Positions 23,222-34,670 of a stretch of 64,000 bases of DNA are shown one piece after another. A model generated the notes under the pieces. It made no database searches. It was not told where the DNA came from and worked only from the letters and a program-made list of their open reading frames with translations. A program made the translations under genes and the position numbers. Positions within the stretch are counted from its first letter, which is position 1, and every line of letters starts with the position of its first letter. The stretch comes from Anseranas semipalmata (Eukaryota > Chordata > Aves > Anseriformes > Anseranatidae): positions 464,668 to 528,667 of the forward strand of contig VXAA01000894.1 in the NCBI GenBank assembly GCA_013399115.1, written 5' to 3'.

Positions 23222-25347
23222 AAGTGTCTTGGGAGGCCATGGACAGTCTCATTGGGGTGTCACCATGGCAGCACCGGTGGATGCAGAATTTCCAGACAGT
23301 GGATTTACAGAGAGGGAAAAACAGAACTCTTAAGCATTATGTGGATTGTCAGTATCTGCTCAATCAGAGGGAATACGGGTGGAATGCTTCTTAATAAAGT
23401 TACCATACTGTATTGGATCTGCATAATAATGGTGGACTAAAAGCTATTGGTTAGCAGCTGAAAGCTGGAACTAAAGTAAAAGCAGTGCGTATATAACTCT
23501 CTGCTATGTCCTAATTTACTTTATAGAAGCTATTCTGTCTGTCTTGTGACTGCTGTAATGTGTCTGTGCAGCTAGAAAGAAACATAATATTAGAAAATTG
23601 TAATGTTTGTGTTTAACATTTGTATTTTGATTACTGAGCAAGTGGCCAAGTCTTCAAGTGGCCACTTAGGTTCTGCTCTGAAGGTTAGCCATATTTAGAG
23701 CTGGGCAGGAAGTTTTTGGCAAAGTATTAATCTTCAAAGACATCAGTTTATTGAAGCCCAAATATTTACGTGCTTTTATAACCTTTCAGCAAAACACATC
23801 ATGAGAACCTTCTGGGTTTTCCTATTTCCAGAGAGCTGTGCTATACGCATTGTCCCAGAGTCAGTGATTTCAAGACTTCTAGCCTGCTTCATGTGAACGA
23901 GGAGGCTGGGATCTGGGGAAGCCTGAGCTCCAGGAAGGGCTCTTGTAGATTCAGCTCTGGCTTTGGAGCAGGAAGCTCCAAAGTCCCTTCCTGACAAGCG
24001 TCTCAGGAGCTGGAGGACTTGAGGAACCTCAGTAGTCCAGCCTAGAGTCATAGTTCCCAGACGTGCTGGATTTCCACTCGATCCAGGGTGCTGCAAACTC
24101 TGGCAGTCTTTCCTGTTATTTAGATATTTTGATTCAATTAGATTAAATGGTATTCTTCTCCTCCCCTAAGGAATTTCAAAAAGTCTAGTTTCCATTTTGT
24201 GCCAAAATAGATTCTGTCACAGTTCTGCATGCAAATCTCTCATTGGCTAAGTCATCTTCTCTGATGAAAAGAGAGAAGGGGAAGAAAATGAGGAGAACGA
24301 GTTTCATATTTGTAAGTAGGGAACTCCCAAATTACAGTGAAATGCATCTCTGAAAAGAATTAAAACAATTAAAAGGACAATTAAGGTAGGAAGCTAGCAG
24401 ATCTACCATTTGCTAGCTTCAAATTTGGAGTTTCCCCATGCTGAAGAACAAGTGCAAGCCTCAGCTATAATGAGTAAGGAAAAACTGTTACTGCAGAACA
24501 CATGCTGAGCTTTCCACATCCTTACTGTATTTATTCATTCAAGGCTACATTTGTCAATCTGCAATGCATGATTTTTGTTAACTCTAAATCTAAATAGTGA
24601 CCATAATGATTTCTGTGGTGTTTTGCTTCTCCTGGTTTAGATTCTATGCTTCTATGGCGAGCTCTCTTTATATCTCTACAGACTAGCCAAGAATTGTTTA
24701 TTTGAGTTCCCCTATTATAATGTGCAGTTTTAAAGTGTGTTGTATTTAGAGATATTTGGACCAGTGATTATCTGCACATTAAAGTCATAAAAGAAGAAAA
24801 TTAAGAGATAAACACTGCAGGAGGTATATAAATGGATACTTAAAGGCTTTAAAATGGTCCTTCTTTCTTTCATATTCATGTTTCTTAGCACTTTGTAACT
24901 TGCAGCTGGCAAAATGATTGTCACAGAATGTTTTGCCAAGGATTAAATCCATCTAGCCCTCTGACCAAGCCTCCTAAACTAGTAAACATTAAGTCCTTAG
25001 AAAGGAATATTTGGCAGGGCAAAGACTTTATCGTTTCTTTCTGCTTCTGTGCACAAAGCTGTCACCTCTCTATTTGCCTTTCTGTCTGTTGTGTGTTCTC
25101 TGAAGTTTAACTGATATACTGCTAATGGCACAGGATTTTTCTCAGTAAAATCTCAGAGTATCACATATAATCAAATGCTTTAATCCTGGATGTAATCCAG
25201 CATGTGTCCTCCTGTGAACCAGGAAGTGTGTTGATTAGAGATAGTGTTACAGTTGCTCTCATCTACTTTGTGGAAATGCAAACTGTTGGTCTTTGAAGTG
25301 GCTGCTGTAGGTATTTGGCTTTTCAAAAGAACCTCGGATGAGTTTAT
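23222..25347. other. Unique sequence, no gene seen
   Basis: The stretch 23780-24100 is richer in G and C and contains a 106-codon minus-strand open frame with no recognisable domain or splice context. Nothing else stands out apart from a short hairpin at 24390-24420. Confidence 0.6.
24390..24420. repeat. Perfect 10-bp inverted repeat
   Basis: GAAGCTAGCA and TGCTAGCTTC are exact reverse complements separated by 11 bases. No known site type is implied. Confidence 0.8.
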
Positions 25348-25920
25348 GGAATCATAAAAAATAGGACAAGAAGGGATTGCGAGGTTTCATCCACTCTGTC
25401 TCTTCGGCATGAAGCAAGACCAAATAGGCTTATTCTATTCTTGATAGATATTTGCCTGACATGCTCTGAAAACATCTAAGGGTATTCTACAATGCTTTCA
25501 TGTGGTCTGCCTTACTGACTATCCTTGCCATTAGAAAGTTGTATTTTCCCCTCAAATCTTAACTGCCTTTTAAGCCGTTACTTCTCTTTCCATTCTCAGA
25601 GTGGATATGGGGATTAAAACATTGTCTTTCTTTCTTTTTACAATTGCCTTTTATATATTCGAAGACTTATCCTGCCTCCCCTCAGCCATCTCTTAACTAA
25701 ACAGTCCTGATTTTTTTTCAATCTTTTGATCAAGTTTTCTAGACCTGATCATCCTTGCTATTTGCTTCTGAACTCCTTTTGTTGGTCCACATCTTTCCTG
25801 AAGAACAATGCCCCAGACTGGGCAACTCTGCAGAGTAAGTTTTACTCATGCATGGCTGAGCAGGAGATCGGTTGACTTGGTGTATCTCACAGATGCTATT
25901 CCTCTTTCATATACTGCAGG
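25348..25920 (-). mobile_element. Ancient CR1 LINE fragment
   Basis: On the plus strand the stretch opens with GGAATCATAAAAAATAGGAC, the decayed 3' end of a minus-strand CR1. Between about 25660 and 25835 it carries blocks in the CR1 order: GAAGACTTATCCTGCCTCCC, TTTTCTAGACCTGATCATCC and GTCCACATCTTTCCTGAAG. All frames are destroyed and small insertions are frequent, so this is much older than the other CR1 copies in the window. The right-hand boundary beyond about 25840 is unsure, because the match fades. Confidence 0.72.
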
Positions 25921-27715
25921 TAGTATGAAGCTCTTGGCAGCAGGAGAAAGGAAAGAGAAGTTTTTAAAGGCCACATGTCTTTCACCTTTCTTAAACAAAT
26001 GGTCCCTCAGACAGCATTGGGCTAATTGCACGAGTAAGACATGGAGGATTCTGACTTGAGTAAATGCTATCATTTTATGTCATCTCAACATTTTAAAATA
26101 CATTGAGGGAGATTTAATGCATTTTTGTATCTGATATTAATTTAATATAGTTTCACATCTGTCTAAGTAGAGATAAGTATGCCGGTTATTTCAAAGTTTA
26201 CAAAGCTGCTAGGTCAGTATTTTGCAACCGAGGTTTCATAATAGTCATCATTACACCGGAATTCTAACAAAGTGCAATGTGCTACTGTAATCCATGGAGA
26301 ATCGTATTAGCATTTCTGCATTGCTAATTCTGACAATGGTAACATACTTCAATTTGATAAATTCATTAATGCAGCACAGGCCTGTGTCCTAGTTTCACAC
26401 TGCTTTAATATTAATGACAACATGTCTGAGACTAGATCACATTTAAATGTCAGTAGAACTGGTGGGTGGACCAAGATGAGAATAAATTATTCACATACAA
26501 ACAAGTGCATTAATGATTTTCTGTAAGACTTTTAACTTTTGGGAATGGCACTTGTATACCTGACAAGAAGCACTAAATATGTCTGGCAGGAGAAAACTGA
26601 AATATGGCTGATTTTTTTGTCAGTCTACACGAGTAACAGATGTCTATTTAGCTTTCTTATGTAAAGAAATAATTTAATTCTAACCTCAGCCAGTAAATAT
26701 CAAAGATATTTTAAACAAAACAGGCTTTTTTTATCAATTCAGGGAAAGGTCACCTATAAATATTTCATTAGCCAAATTCATTAATTTCAATTACACATAG
26801 ATTGAATCTAATCCAATCACTCTTCATCTCAATTGCAATTAAAATATAAAATGGGATGAATCCACTCTGCAATATTTGAAGCTGACAATTAATAAAATAA
26901 TATTTCAAATGAATTTTATTGTGCAGTGTTGCTGTTTATATGAAATACATTGAAATTAATAAGGACTGATCAATACAACTCCTATTCAACCTTGCTAGCC
27001 TTGAAAAGTAAAGGTATGTTTGTCCTGAATATGAAATTTGGCCCAGTTTTTCACAGATCCCTTTGATGTAATGATATACAATATAAAAAGAGGAAAAGAA
27101 AAGAGTGATACAAAGATTTTCTGCACTAGAAAATCTAGCACAGAAGATGAAATGCCGAAGACCTGTGAATGAAAGACATGACAGGCTTCTTTCTTGTATG
27201 CATCTCAGCCCTCTCTTCCTGTTATTTTTTGTCCGAATGAGTTATTAGTTTCTCCCTGAGTTCCCTTCATGCTTGTGACACGCTGCATATATAAGATACC
27301 AGGAATGTGAAGCAAAATGTAGAATTAGCCTCTTGAAATTATGTATCTGTGTTCAGATTTTTTTCCGTGTTCAGATTTCATGTTTAGATTTTCTCAGCCT
27401 GATTATTACATGTAGCTGTCACTGAACTGTCACTTATCATTGTCTGGATAAATGTTTAATTAACTCTCTGTGCCCAAGAAAGTGGAAATTTCAAGTAATA
27501 GAGTTTTGAGAGGGCTAGCTCTGGAATGTAAATGCTTCCCCAATGTGCTCAGCTAAAAGCTGGAGTGAGAATGTGCTAGAAGACATTGAATGACTTTAAA
27601 AAAGAAAGGCGTTATTTGTTTTCCAGTATATTAAATACAATGTATATTTTCTTCATGTATTGCTCAAAACTGTATTGCACAGTCAGTGGGATTATGAAAA
27701 CCGTGATAGAAAATG

Positions 27716-27762
27716 CACTGAAGTCAATGGGAATCTCTCTGTTGGTTTCAGATCAGACCTTT
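27716..27762. repeat. Possible ancient interspersed repeat trace
   Basis: CACTGAAGTCAATGGGAATC followed by TTTCAGATCAGACCT resembles a phrase that recurs in old repeats of reptile and bird genomes. I cannot name the family with certainty. Confidence 0.3.
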
Positions 27763-30251
27763 AATAAGGATGCTCTGTTCTGTCATGGAGGGAATCCCAG
27801 CGTCACTCTGAACTGCCAGCTGTGGTGGGAGCTGGTCCTCAGGTGAATGGAGCAGATGTGCTGCTGTATCATAAAACCAGACTTCATAAAATCTCCTTGC
27901 TCCACGAGTGTGTTGTGGCACTGATTCCTGATGGGAATAATGCCTGTGTAATCATTTATGCACTTTGTGTGAAAGGCATCAGTCTTCCACTGACAAGATG
28001 GCGTCAGCACTGAATTTCACACAACGTGCAAATATACATCTGAGCCAAGATGCACCTCAGTTTTCCGTGCCTACATTGTAACTGATGAAGTAGAAAACAG
28101 TCACTGTGTTGGTGTTGCTGGTCTCTCCAGACAGTGCCAAGGGCTGACTGGAGATGCGGTGGGTCAGCGATGGCCAGGGTGGGCTCTGCACTCTGCTGCT
28201 TGTATTTGCCTATTTCAGATAGGAAGCAGCTGAACTTTAGACTTCTCGTACTGTTGTTAGGGCGATCTCCTATTACTCTGATTCCCACTTTTATCCTGAC
28301 ATTTGTCTTTTTTTTTTTTTTTCTTAATGAACCCTTCATTGTCTTTTCAGAGATCAGATGATGCTTCTTGTTGTTAGAAGCATGTAAATTTGACAGCAAA
28401 GTGGTCTGTAAAGACTTGTTGGATAGCGCTTCTTTTACTTCTGAGCTCTGAAATGTGTTCCTGTACTCAGTGACTTTTCTTGCATATATTCAGAAGTATC
28501 TGAATGAAACCAAGTCCAGGGGTCTCTTCTTACTTAAGGTATTGATTAGTTATGCACACATAAAAATATCAAGATACTCATTAAATGTGTGTTAATTGTG
28601 ACAATAGTTTGTCTTGAAAATGTTGATTTTTTGATCTTTCTGAGTTATAAAAAGGAGAAAAAAAATTATAGCATTCAGCTCAGATGCATCAATACCTCAA
28701 GAACTCAATACTGGTATTGCACTAATCCTGATTCAGCCAGCCAAGTGTAAAAAGTAAACATGTAATATGCTATGAGAAGTAAATTACATATATATATATA
28801 AAATCAGTTTTAATATTTCAAAATGAGATTAGTGCAGGGAGGAAGACTTTTAAGTATGATTATAATCTAGCTGCTATGGCTTATTTACTTGATTTGGGAT
28901 ATTGAGGAGAGGAGAATGTGATATTAATTTTCAATATAATTTGAATGTTGTGGAGGGAGTTCAAATAGTTATGTCACTATTGATTGTGATGAAGAGTGTA
29001 GGAAAAATGCTTTTATTCAATATGTAAGTCTAAAAACATGCTTAGCATAGGTTACAACCTACACAATTATTTTTATGATGTGCTGGCATAAAAGGAAGCT
29101 GAGTTAAAAGACTCTCAGTCATTAGTCTAATGCTGCAGTATCTGGTATCCTCATGACAGTTATTTTACCATATTGAAAGATTTTCAATGTGTGTTCTCAT
29201 TGGTTTATGAAATCTGTTTTTATTTAAATGTTTACTGATATAGTAAATAGTATGATATGATCTCAATTACGTTTCTTAGGTCTAGTAGACTGCTATCTAC
29301 GCATTGTCTTTGTCTACAAACATAAACTGACGTAATGTTTGTCCTTAATCTAGAAGCATCAACTCTTGAGATAATTGTAACTGTTAACTGTTTCAGTTAG
29401 AGGTATAGAGTTAAGGCTCAGCTAATTACTCTAGGCTGAAAGATTGCTTCACTGATGACCATGACAAGAAAATTTTATTTCCTTCAATTTGTTGATGACT
29501 TTGTTACTTGCATAGTTGAAGATTCCAGCTCCAGAAAAGGAAAAGCTTGCCCCTAGCATACAGTGAAACATAGGTAAGTATTTGCTGCTAACCTATGATT
29601 CACGAACCATCTGAATCTTCAAGTGCTGGGAATTATGATCAGGCCTGGGCTGTGCTGTCTCAAAGTACAGAATGAAGATGTATACAATTCATCTGCAGTT
29701 GTACATACAGATTTTCTTCTCTTCTGAACACAACTTTTGTCTGCATAGATTAATTATATATAATGAACAATTATTAATTTGAAATCACTTACAGATCAAA
29801 CAGTTACAGACAAACTGACAGAAATATCCTTTGAGCAGAGTTCTTTATTGTCTGAGAGGCCACATCCAGCTCAGTAGATTTCAGAATCTAAGTCATTATC
29901 AAAATCCAACATACTTAGTTTTTAATCTAGGGAACATCTTCAACTGAAAATAGAAAGCTCTGAGAACTTTATTGATGGTTTGCAAAAAGATTGGCATTTT
30001 AAATAGATATGTCTCCTTCTTCCCCATCCCCAACTCGGTCACTCTTTAATTGTCTGAAATGTTTCAGCTAAAAGGCCCAATGAGAAGCATCAAGGTGAGA
30101 GTGCTGAGTTCAATAGTAAACATTGATTGTGTGGAGTTGCTGACACTATGCATCTGAGAGATCCACACCTTTTTAAGGTGCTAGTTTGTTTCAGAGAGGT
30201 TAAGCTTATATAGTGGAAATAATGGTTAGCAGAATAATTCAGCGATTTTGA

Positions 30252-30272
30252 AACTGTAGTTTAACTACAGTT
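30252..30272. repeat. Perfect 9-bp inverted repeat with 3-base loop
   Basis: AACTGTAGT and ACTACAGTT flank TTA. A small hairpin could form; there is no evidence that it is functional. Confidence 0.75.
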
Positions 30273-30649
30273 GCCAAATCAGTGTGTAAGAAACAGTATC
30301 TAGGGTAAAATCAACAAATGTGTCTATTCAGGGCTGGTCATTTAATTATGTGTTTACTTAAAATGGGATGTTCAGCTTGTTCTCAATACTGAATATCACT
30401 TTTACATATAAGGGGCTGCTACTGTTTCACTGTGACACAGTTTCTAGCCTGCTGATCACAGTACACTTGGGGAAATGATCTGTTTGAAGCCCTGTAGGCA
30501 GAAGTGGGAGTTGACTGTGCTTGTTGTAAATTGAATAGCTTTTCCTGTTCTAGATGCTGTTTTGAATCAAATCATGCTGAGAAATATGTGTCTGAGAGGG
30601 GGACCCAATGAAGAGTCTATAGCAAGTGTGGTAAAGCAGTATCTGTGTT

Positions 30650-30689
30650 AAAAAAACAAACAAACAAACAAAAACAAACAAACAAAAAA
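30650..30689. repeat. (CAAA)n low-complexity tract
   Basis: An A run is followed by eight or so CAAA/CAAAAA units. Simple repeat. Confidence 0.93.
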
Positions 30690-32973
30690 CATTATTTTGA
30701 GTAGGACTGTGGTGGGAATATTTGTAAGGAAGAAGCCATACCAAGCTCTTCAACAGTGACAGAAAACTGGGGCACTTTTATGCCAGAACAGAGCTTTAGC
30801 CATCGGAAGAATTTTACTATCAAAAACTTAGACAGTAAGTAGGAGTTTGGGGTATGTCACACCTGGATTTCAACACCCATGTTTTGTAAGAGAACAGAAA
30901 AGTTCTGTTTATGTTATTTATTCATCATATTTCTATTTCTGGTTTTGATCAAGCTGTGCGGGGTGAAGTGTCCAAGGTAGAAATAAATGAGAGATCTGGA
31001 TACTAACAAACTAAAGAGGTGTCAATCACATTTCAGGTGAGTAATCAAATATAGGTTCTGTGGTGTTGTTTAGACAGGTGATAGCCCTTCTGGTAACAGT
31101 CTTTTGAAGGGAGATAGGAGAAAGACTGGAGAATTCCTTTCTCCTGTTTAAGCTGTATAACTGTGCAGCAAGTAGTGTGTCATTGGAGCAGAATTGAATC
31201 GGTGATGCTTGCTCAGGAGGAGGGAGATTTGGAGTTATAGACCCAGAGTGTGTGTGTACTGTGGTTAAAAGCAGAAATCGCCTGCAGAGAGGGATGATGT
31301 TTTGATAGCCTTGATCAGCACAGTTCTTTTGGTCTTCACTACAAAATTTTGCTGGCCTAAGAAGCTGCAGGGTTAGATCATTATTTGCAGAGTCTATTGG
31401 CTGCTATTCTGTGCTGCTTTTTGTGAAAAGGTTTTTATATTCTAGAGGTAGTAAAAGGCAGTTCATTATTCAAAGTCCTGGTTAAGCAAGAATATATTTT
31501 GTTTCCACTGTTCAGAATACTGTCAAAATATTTTGTTCTATGCTTTCTCAATTGGAAAACTAGGCATTTTTCTCTGAGCTCATCTGGGTGGTCATCACTC
31601 TGTGCAAGTTCCTGCTCATTGGTGACATCCAAGCTCTCTTCAGAAATCCAGTAGCCAAGATGGCTAATGTTTGTCATGTATTTCTTAATCTGTTTCTTAA
31701 TATCCACCCAATCAAGCAAGGGGTCAGAAGTATCTTTCTGTCATTTTACTATTAACTGAAAATTGCTAATGTTTTTATTTTTAATTATGTTCTTTAAAAG
31801 CTACACATTATGTTTGTGGTTTGTTTGAAGATGGTATCAAAGCAATATCCCTTCTTTTAGGAACAGAAAGAGACCTGTGACTTTCCCTTATTATTAAGAA
31901 AGTTCATGCTAAAATTCCCAGCCAAATTCCCAGCCTACATGAATTTTGCCTTCTTAGCCTTCTGTTGTGCCACAGGACATATTGTTATCAAAACTAATTG
32001 TCATCTTGCAATGACACAAGTTCTTAACATTGAAGGAACAAGGTCTTGTAGCTGATTTGAAAGTCCATGAAAATCAATAACAGTCAACAGGAGAATGGCT
32101 TGATGAGCTCATGGTCACTTATTCAGCAGAGCAGATGTGTTGTGAGGAACCTTTACTAGCTGGTGATTCCTAAACATTGAAGGCTGCATCCTATTGCCAC
32201 ATCCCATTACCATGGTTCAGCCAAGCTATGGTGAAAGTGCTAGCAAAATGAGCTGAGTCATCCATGTTACAGTGAAAACTCATGCATGTCTGGGAAAGAT
32301 AGATATCTTCGCTGCTAGCATATTTGCTGCTATAGGGGAGGCGAGTTTCAGGCAAGAAACAGAGAATGAATACATGAAGGGCCTGGGTATCTTCATCCAA
32401 AAGAGACTGTATTGTGTTTCGAACAGGACAGCAGTACTCTTAGTTCTTTTTTACTTTTTTGCATCCCCTCCTCCTCCACATTTTTTCTCAAGACACTGTC
32501 TGGCAGAGGCCTGCTTGATGCACTGGTAGAACACAGTTCACTGTTAGTTTTCAGATCAGCAGTTAAAAACTTTAAATGGTTTCTAATCTGGGGAGGAAGT
32601 TCTCTACAAGAAAAATATTTAGGCTGCAATATGTGTGAAGAAAAAGTGAGAGATCTTGGAAAGTGCTGTCAAACTTGGGAACCTAAAACTAAATATTTAT
32701 ATACATCCTGAAGCATTTTAAATATTTTAAAGTATTTATTTCATGATCAGGCATACTTTCTGCCTATCCAAGGATGTTTTGCTACAAGAAAGGAAGTGAA
32801 ATTAAAAACATGTGGGCACAGCTGTTTATGATGACAATCGTAGTTTCAGCTGCCGGTGTTCTTGCTTACTGCTTTCTCACACCAGTTCTGATGAGGATTA
32901 GAGCAGTTTTTAGTGGACATTTCCTGGCCTCACCTAGAAAGACCTCCTGGAAACCATTTCCAAACACCTGGAG

Positions 32974-34000
32974 ATGACTGGGAGTAGTCAGCATGTATTT
33001 ACAAAGGGGAAATTGTGCTTAACCAACCTGATAGCATTCTACAATGAGGTGACTGGCTTGGTGGACCAGAGGAAAGCAGTTGATGTTATTTACTGTGACT
33101 TTAGTAAGGCTTTCGACAGTGTCTCCTATAACATCATCACAGACAAGCTGACAAAGTATGGGTTGGATAAGTGAACAGTGAAGTGGATTGAAAACTGGCT
33201 CAATGGCCAGGCCTAGAGAGTTGTGATCAGTGGCACAAAGTCCAGTTGGAGGCAAGTCACTAGTGGTGTACCAAAGGGGTCAATACTGGGGCCAATACTG
33301 GTTAACATCTTCATTAATGACCTGGACGCTGGGACATAGTGTACCTTCAGCAGGTTTGCAGACAAAACTGGGAGGAATGGCTGATACCAGTGGGTTGTGC
33401 TGCCATTTAGAGGGATGTAGAGAGGCTGGAGAAATGGGCTGACAGGAATCTCATGAAGTTAAACATGAGGAAGTGCCAAGTCCTGCATATGGGGAAAAAT
33501 AACCCCTGGCACTAGTATATGCTGGGGCTGACAGTCTGGAAAGCAGCTTTGCAAAGAAAGACATTGGGGTCCTGGTGGGCAATATGCTGACCACAAGCCA
33601 GCAATGCACCCTTGCAGGAAAAAAAACAAAAACAAAAACAAAAAAGTATCCTGGGCTGCATTAGGAAGATCATTGTCAGCAGGCTGAGGGAGGTGACCCT
33701 TCCCCTCTACACAGAGCTGGTGAGGCCATGTCTTGAGTGCTGAGTCCAGTTCTGGGCTCCCTACTACAGGCAATATGGGCTCACTGGAGCAAGTCCAACG
33801 CAGGACCACTAAGGTAATGAAGGGACTGGATCACCAACCATACAAGGAGAGGCTGAGAGACTTGGTCCAGTTCAACGTGGAGAAGAAAAGGCTCAGAGTG
33901 GATCTTATCAGAGTGAACAAATTATGGGAGGGAATGAAAATGAGGGAGCCAGACTCTTCTCAGTGGAGTCCACTGACAGGACAATATGTAATGGACACAA
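32974..34000 (+). pseudogene. CR1 ORF2 reverse transcriptase fragment, heavily broken
   Basis: From 32974 the frame reads the fingers and palm of a CR1 polymerase. Motif A is visible as YCDFSKAFDSVS at about 33091-33126, with its catalytic aspartate at 33097-33099. Three in-frame stops follow, at 33172-33174, 33214-33216 and 33337-33339. At about 33361-33370 the motif C region reads FADKTG, and five bases appear to be missing. This removes the second catalytic aspartate and shifts the frame. Later pieces (about 33733-33960) keep the ERVQRR-like phrase as EQVQRRTTKVMKGLD. The fragment has no endonuclease domain and no chance of activity. Confidence 0.88.
33619..33646. repeat. (CAAAAA)n tract inside CR1 copy B
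   Basis: An A-rich tract with C every five or six bases interrupts the CR1 coding sequence between GCACCCTTGCAG and TATCCTGGGCTGC. It replaces rather than simply adds to the expected sequence. Confidence 0.9.
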
Positions 34001-34655
34001 ATTAAATAATATGAAATCCTGTTTTTTTACTGTGTGAGTGGTCAAACACTGGAAAAGGTTGTTGAGAGACATTGTGGAGTCTCCGTCTGTGGATATACTC
34101 AGAACTCAACTAGACACAGACCTGGGCAATCTGCTCTAGGTGACTCCACATGAGCAGGGTGTTAAACTAAATGATCCTGAGAAGTCCCTTCTAATCTCAA
34201 CCATTCTGTGCTTCTATGAAAGTTTTCTAATCTTCTCTTTTTAAGGCCACCGTGGTTTAGAGAAATAAAATAGTGATAGGAGTTTTCTATTACTTTTCTT
34301 TTGACCTTACCTTGCTCCACCCAACCCTGGATACATAGATTGCATTTTGATGGAGCAGCTATATCTATATGAAGCACTTTGGACCCTCATCAGTGGTGAA
34401 CTGCCACCAAAGTAATATTGGGGTTATTATTTCATTGCACGGTATGTGACTGGATGGTGCTGCGTGGTGCTGGTAGGACATGGCTTTATCCTGTTCCCAC
34501 ATTTTTGCACAAATTACACTTGCTTAGAGCATCAGTTTTGGATGGTGGATTCATAGCCTGTGCCATGTGACAACAGTGCAATCCTGGAAATCAGACGATA
34601 AAGGACAGGCCTGACTCTAAACAGAGGCAAATTAGGCACAGTGCTTATGGTGGGG

Positions 34656-34670
34656 AAAAAAAAAAAAAAN
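34656..34670. other. A14 homopolymer followed by a single unresolved base
   Basis: Fourteen A bases precede one N at 34670. Probably a homopolymer length uncertainty in assembly. Confidence 0.9.

Larger units (their letters stand above)
25921..32949. other. AT-rich unique sequence, no gene seen
   Basis: No gene is recognised over about seven kilobases. The part 26440-27060 is dense in ATTA/TAAT words and is discussed as a possible conserved element. Open frames of up to 131 codons (28004-28399, minus) contain an A/T homopolymer and look non-coding. A short TA run lies at 28787-28801. Confidence 0.6.
32950..34216 (+). mobile_element. CR1 LINE, 5'-truncated (copy B)
   Basis: A plus-strand CR1 copy starts just upstream of the reverse transcriptase fingers region, where AGCATGTATTTACAAAGGGG matches the usual 'QHGFTKGKSCLTNLI' part. 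It runs through ORF2 to a 3' tail with TTCCAATCTC-like and ATTCTGTG words at about 34185-34216. The 3' untranslated region and tail differ from copy A, so the two belong to different CR1 subfamilies. An A-rich CAAAAA tract replaces about a dozen CR1 bases at 33619-33646. The copy is clearly older than copy A. Confidence 0.93.

Noticed and set aside
23776..24096. 106-codon minus-strand open frame in a GC-richer patch
   Set aside because: Higher GC lowers stop frequency; no family resemblance and no supporting signals.
28004..28399. 131-codon minus-strand open frame, the longest frame outside the transposons
   Set aside because: It includes a homopolymer-coded lysine run and shows no domain; an opposite-strand frame overlaps it. 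There is nothing to separate it from chance.
33459..33809. 116-codon minus-strand open frame
   Set aside because: It is antisense to CR1 copy B and runs through the complement of the CAAAAA tract.
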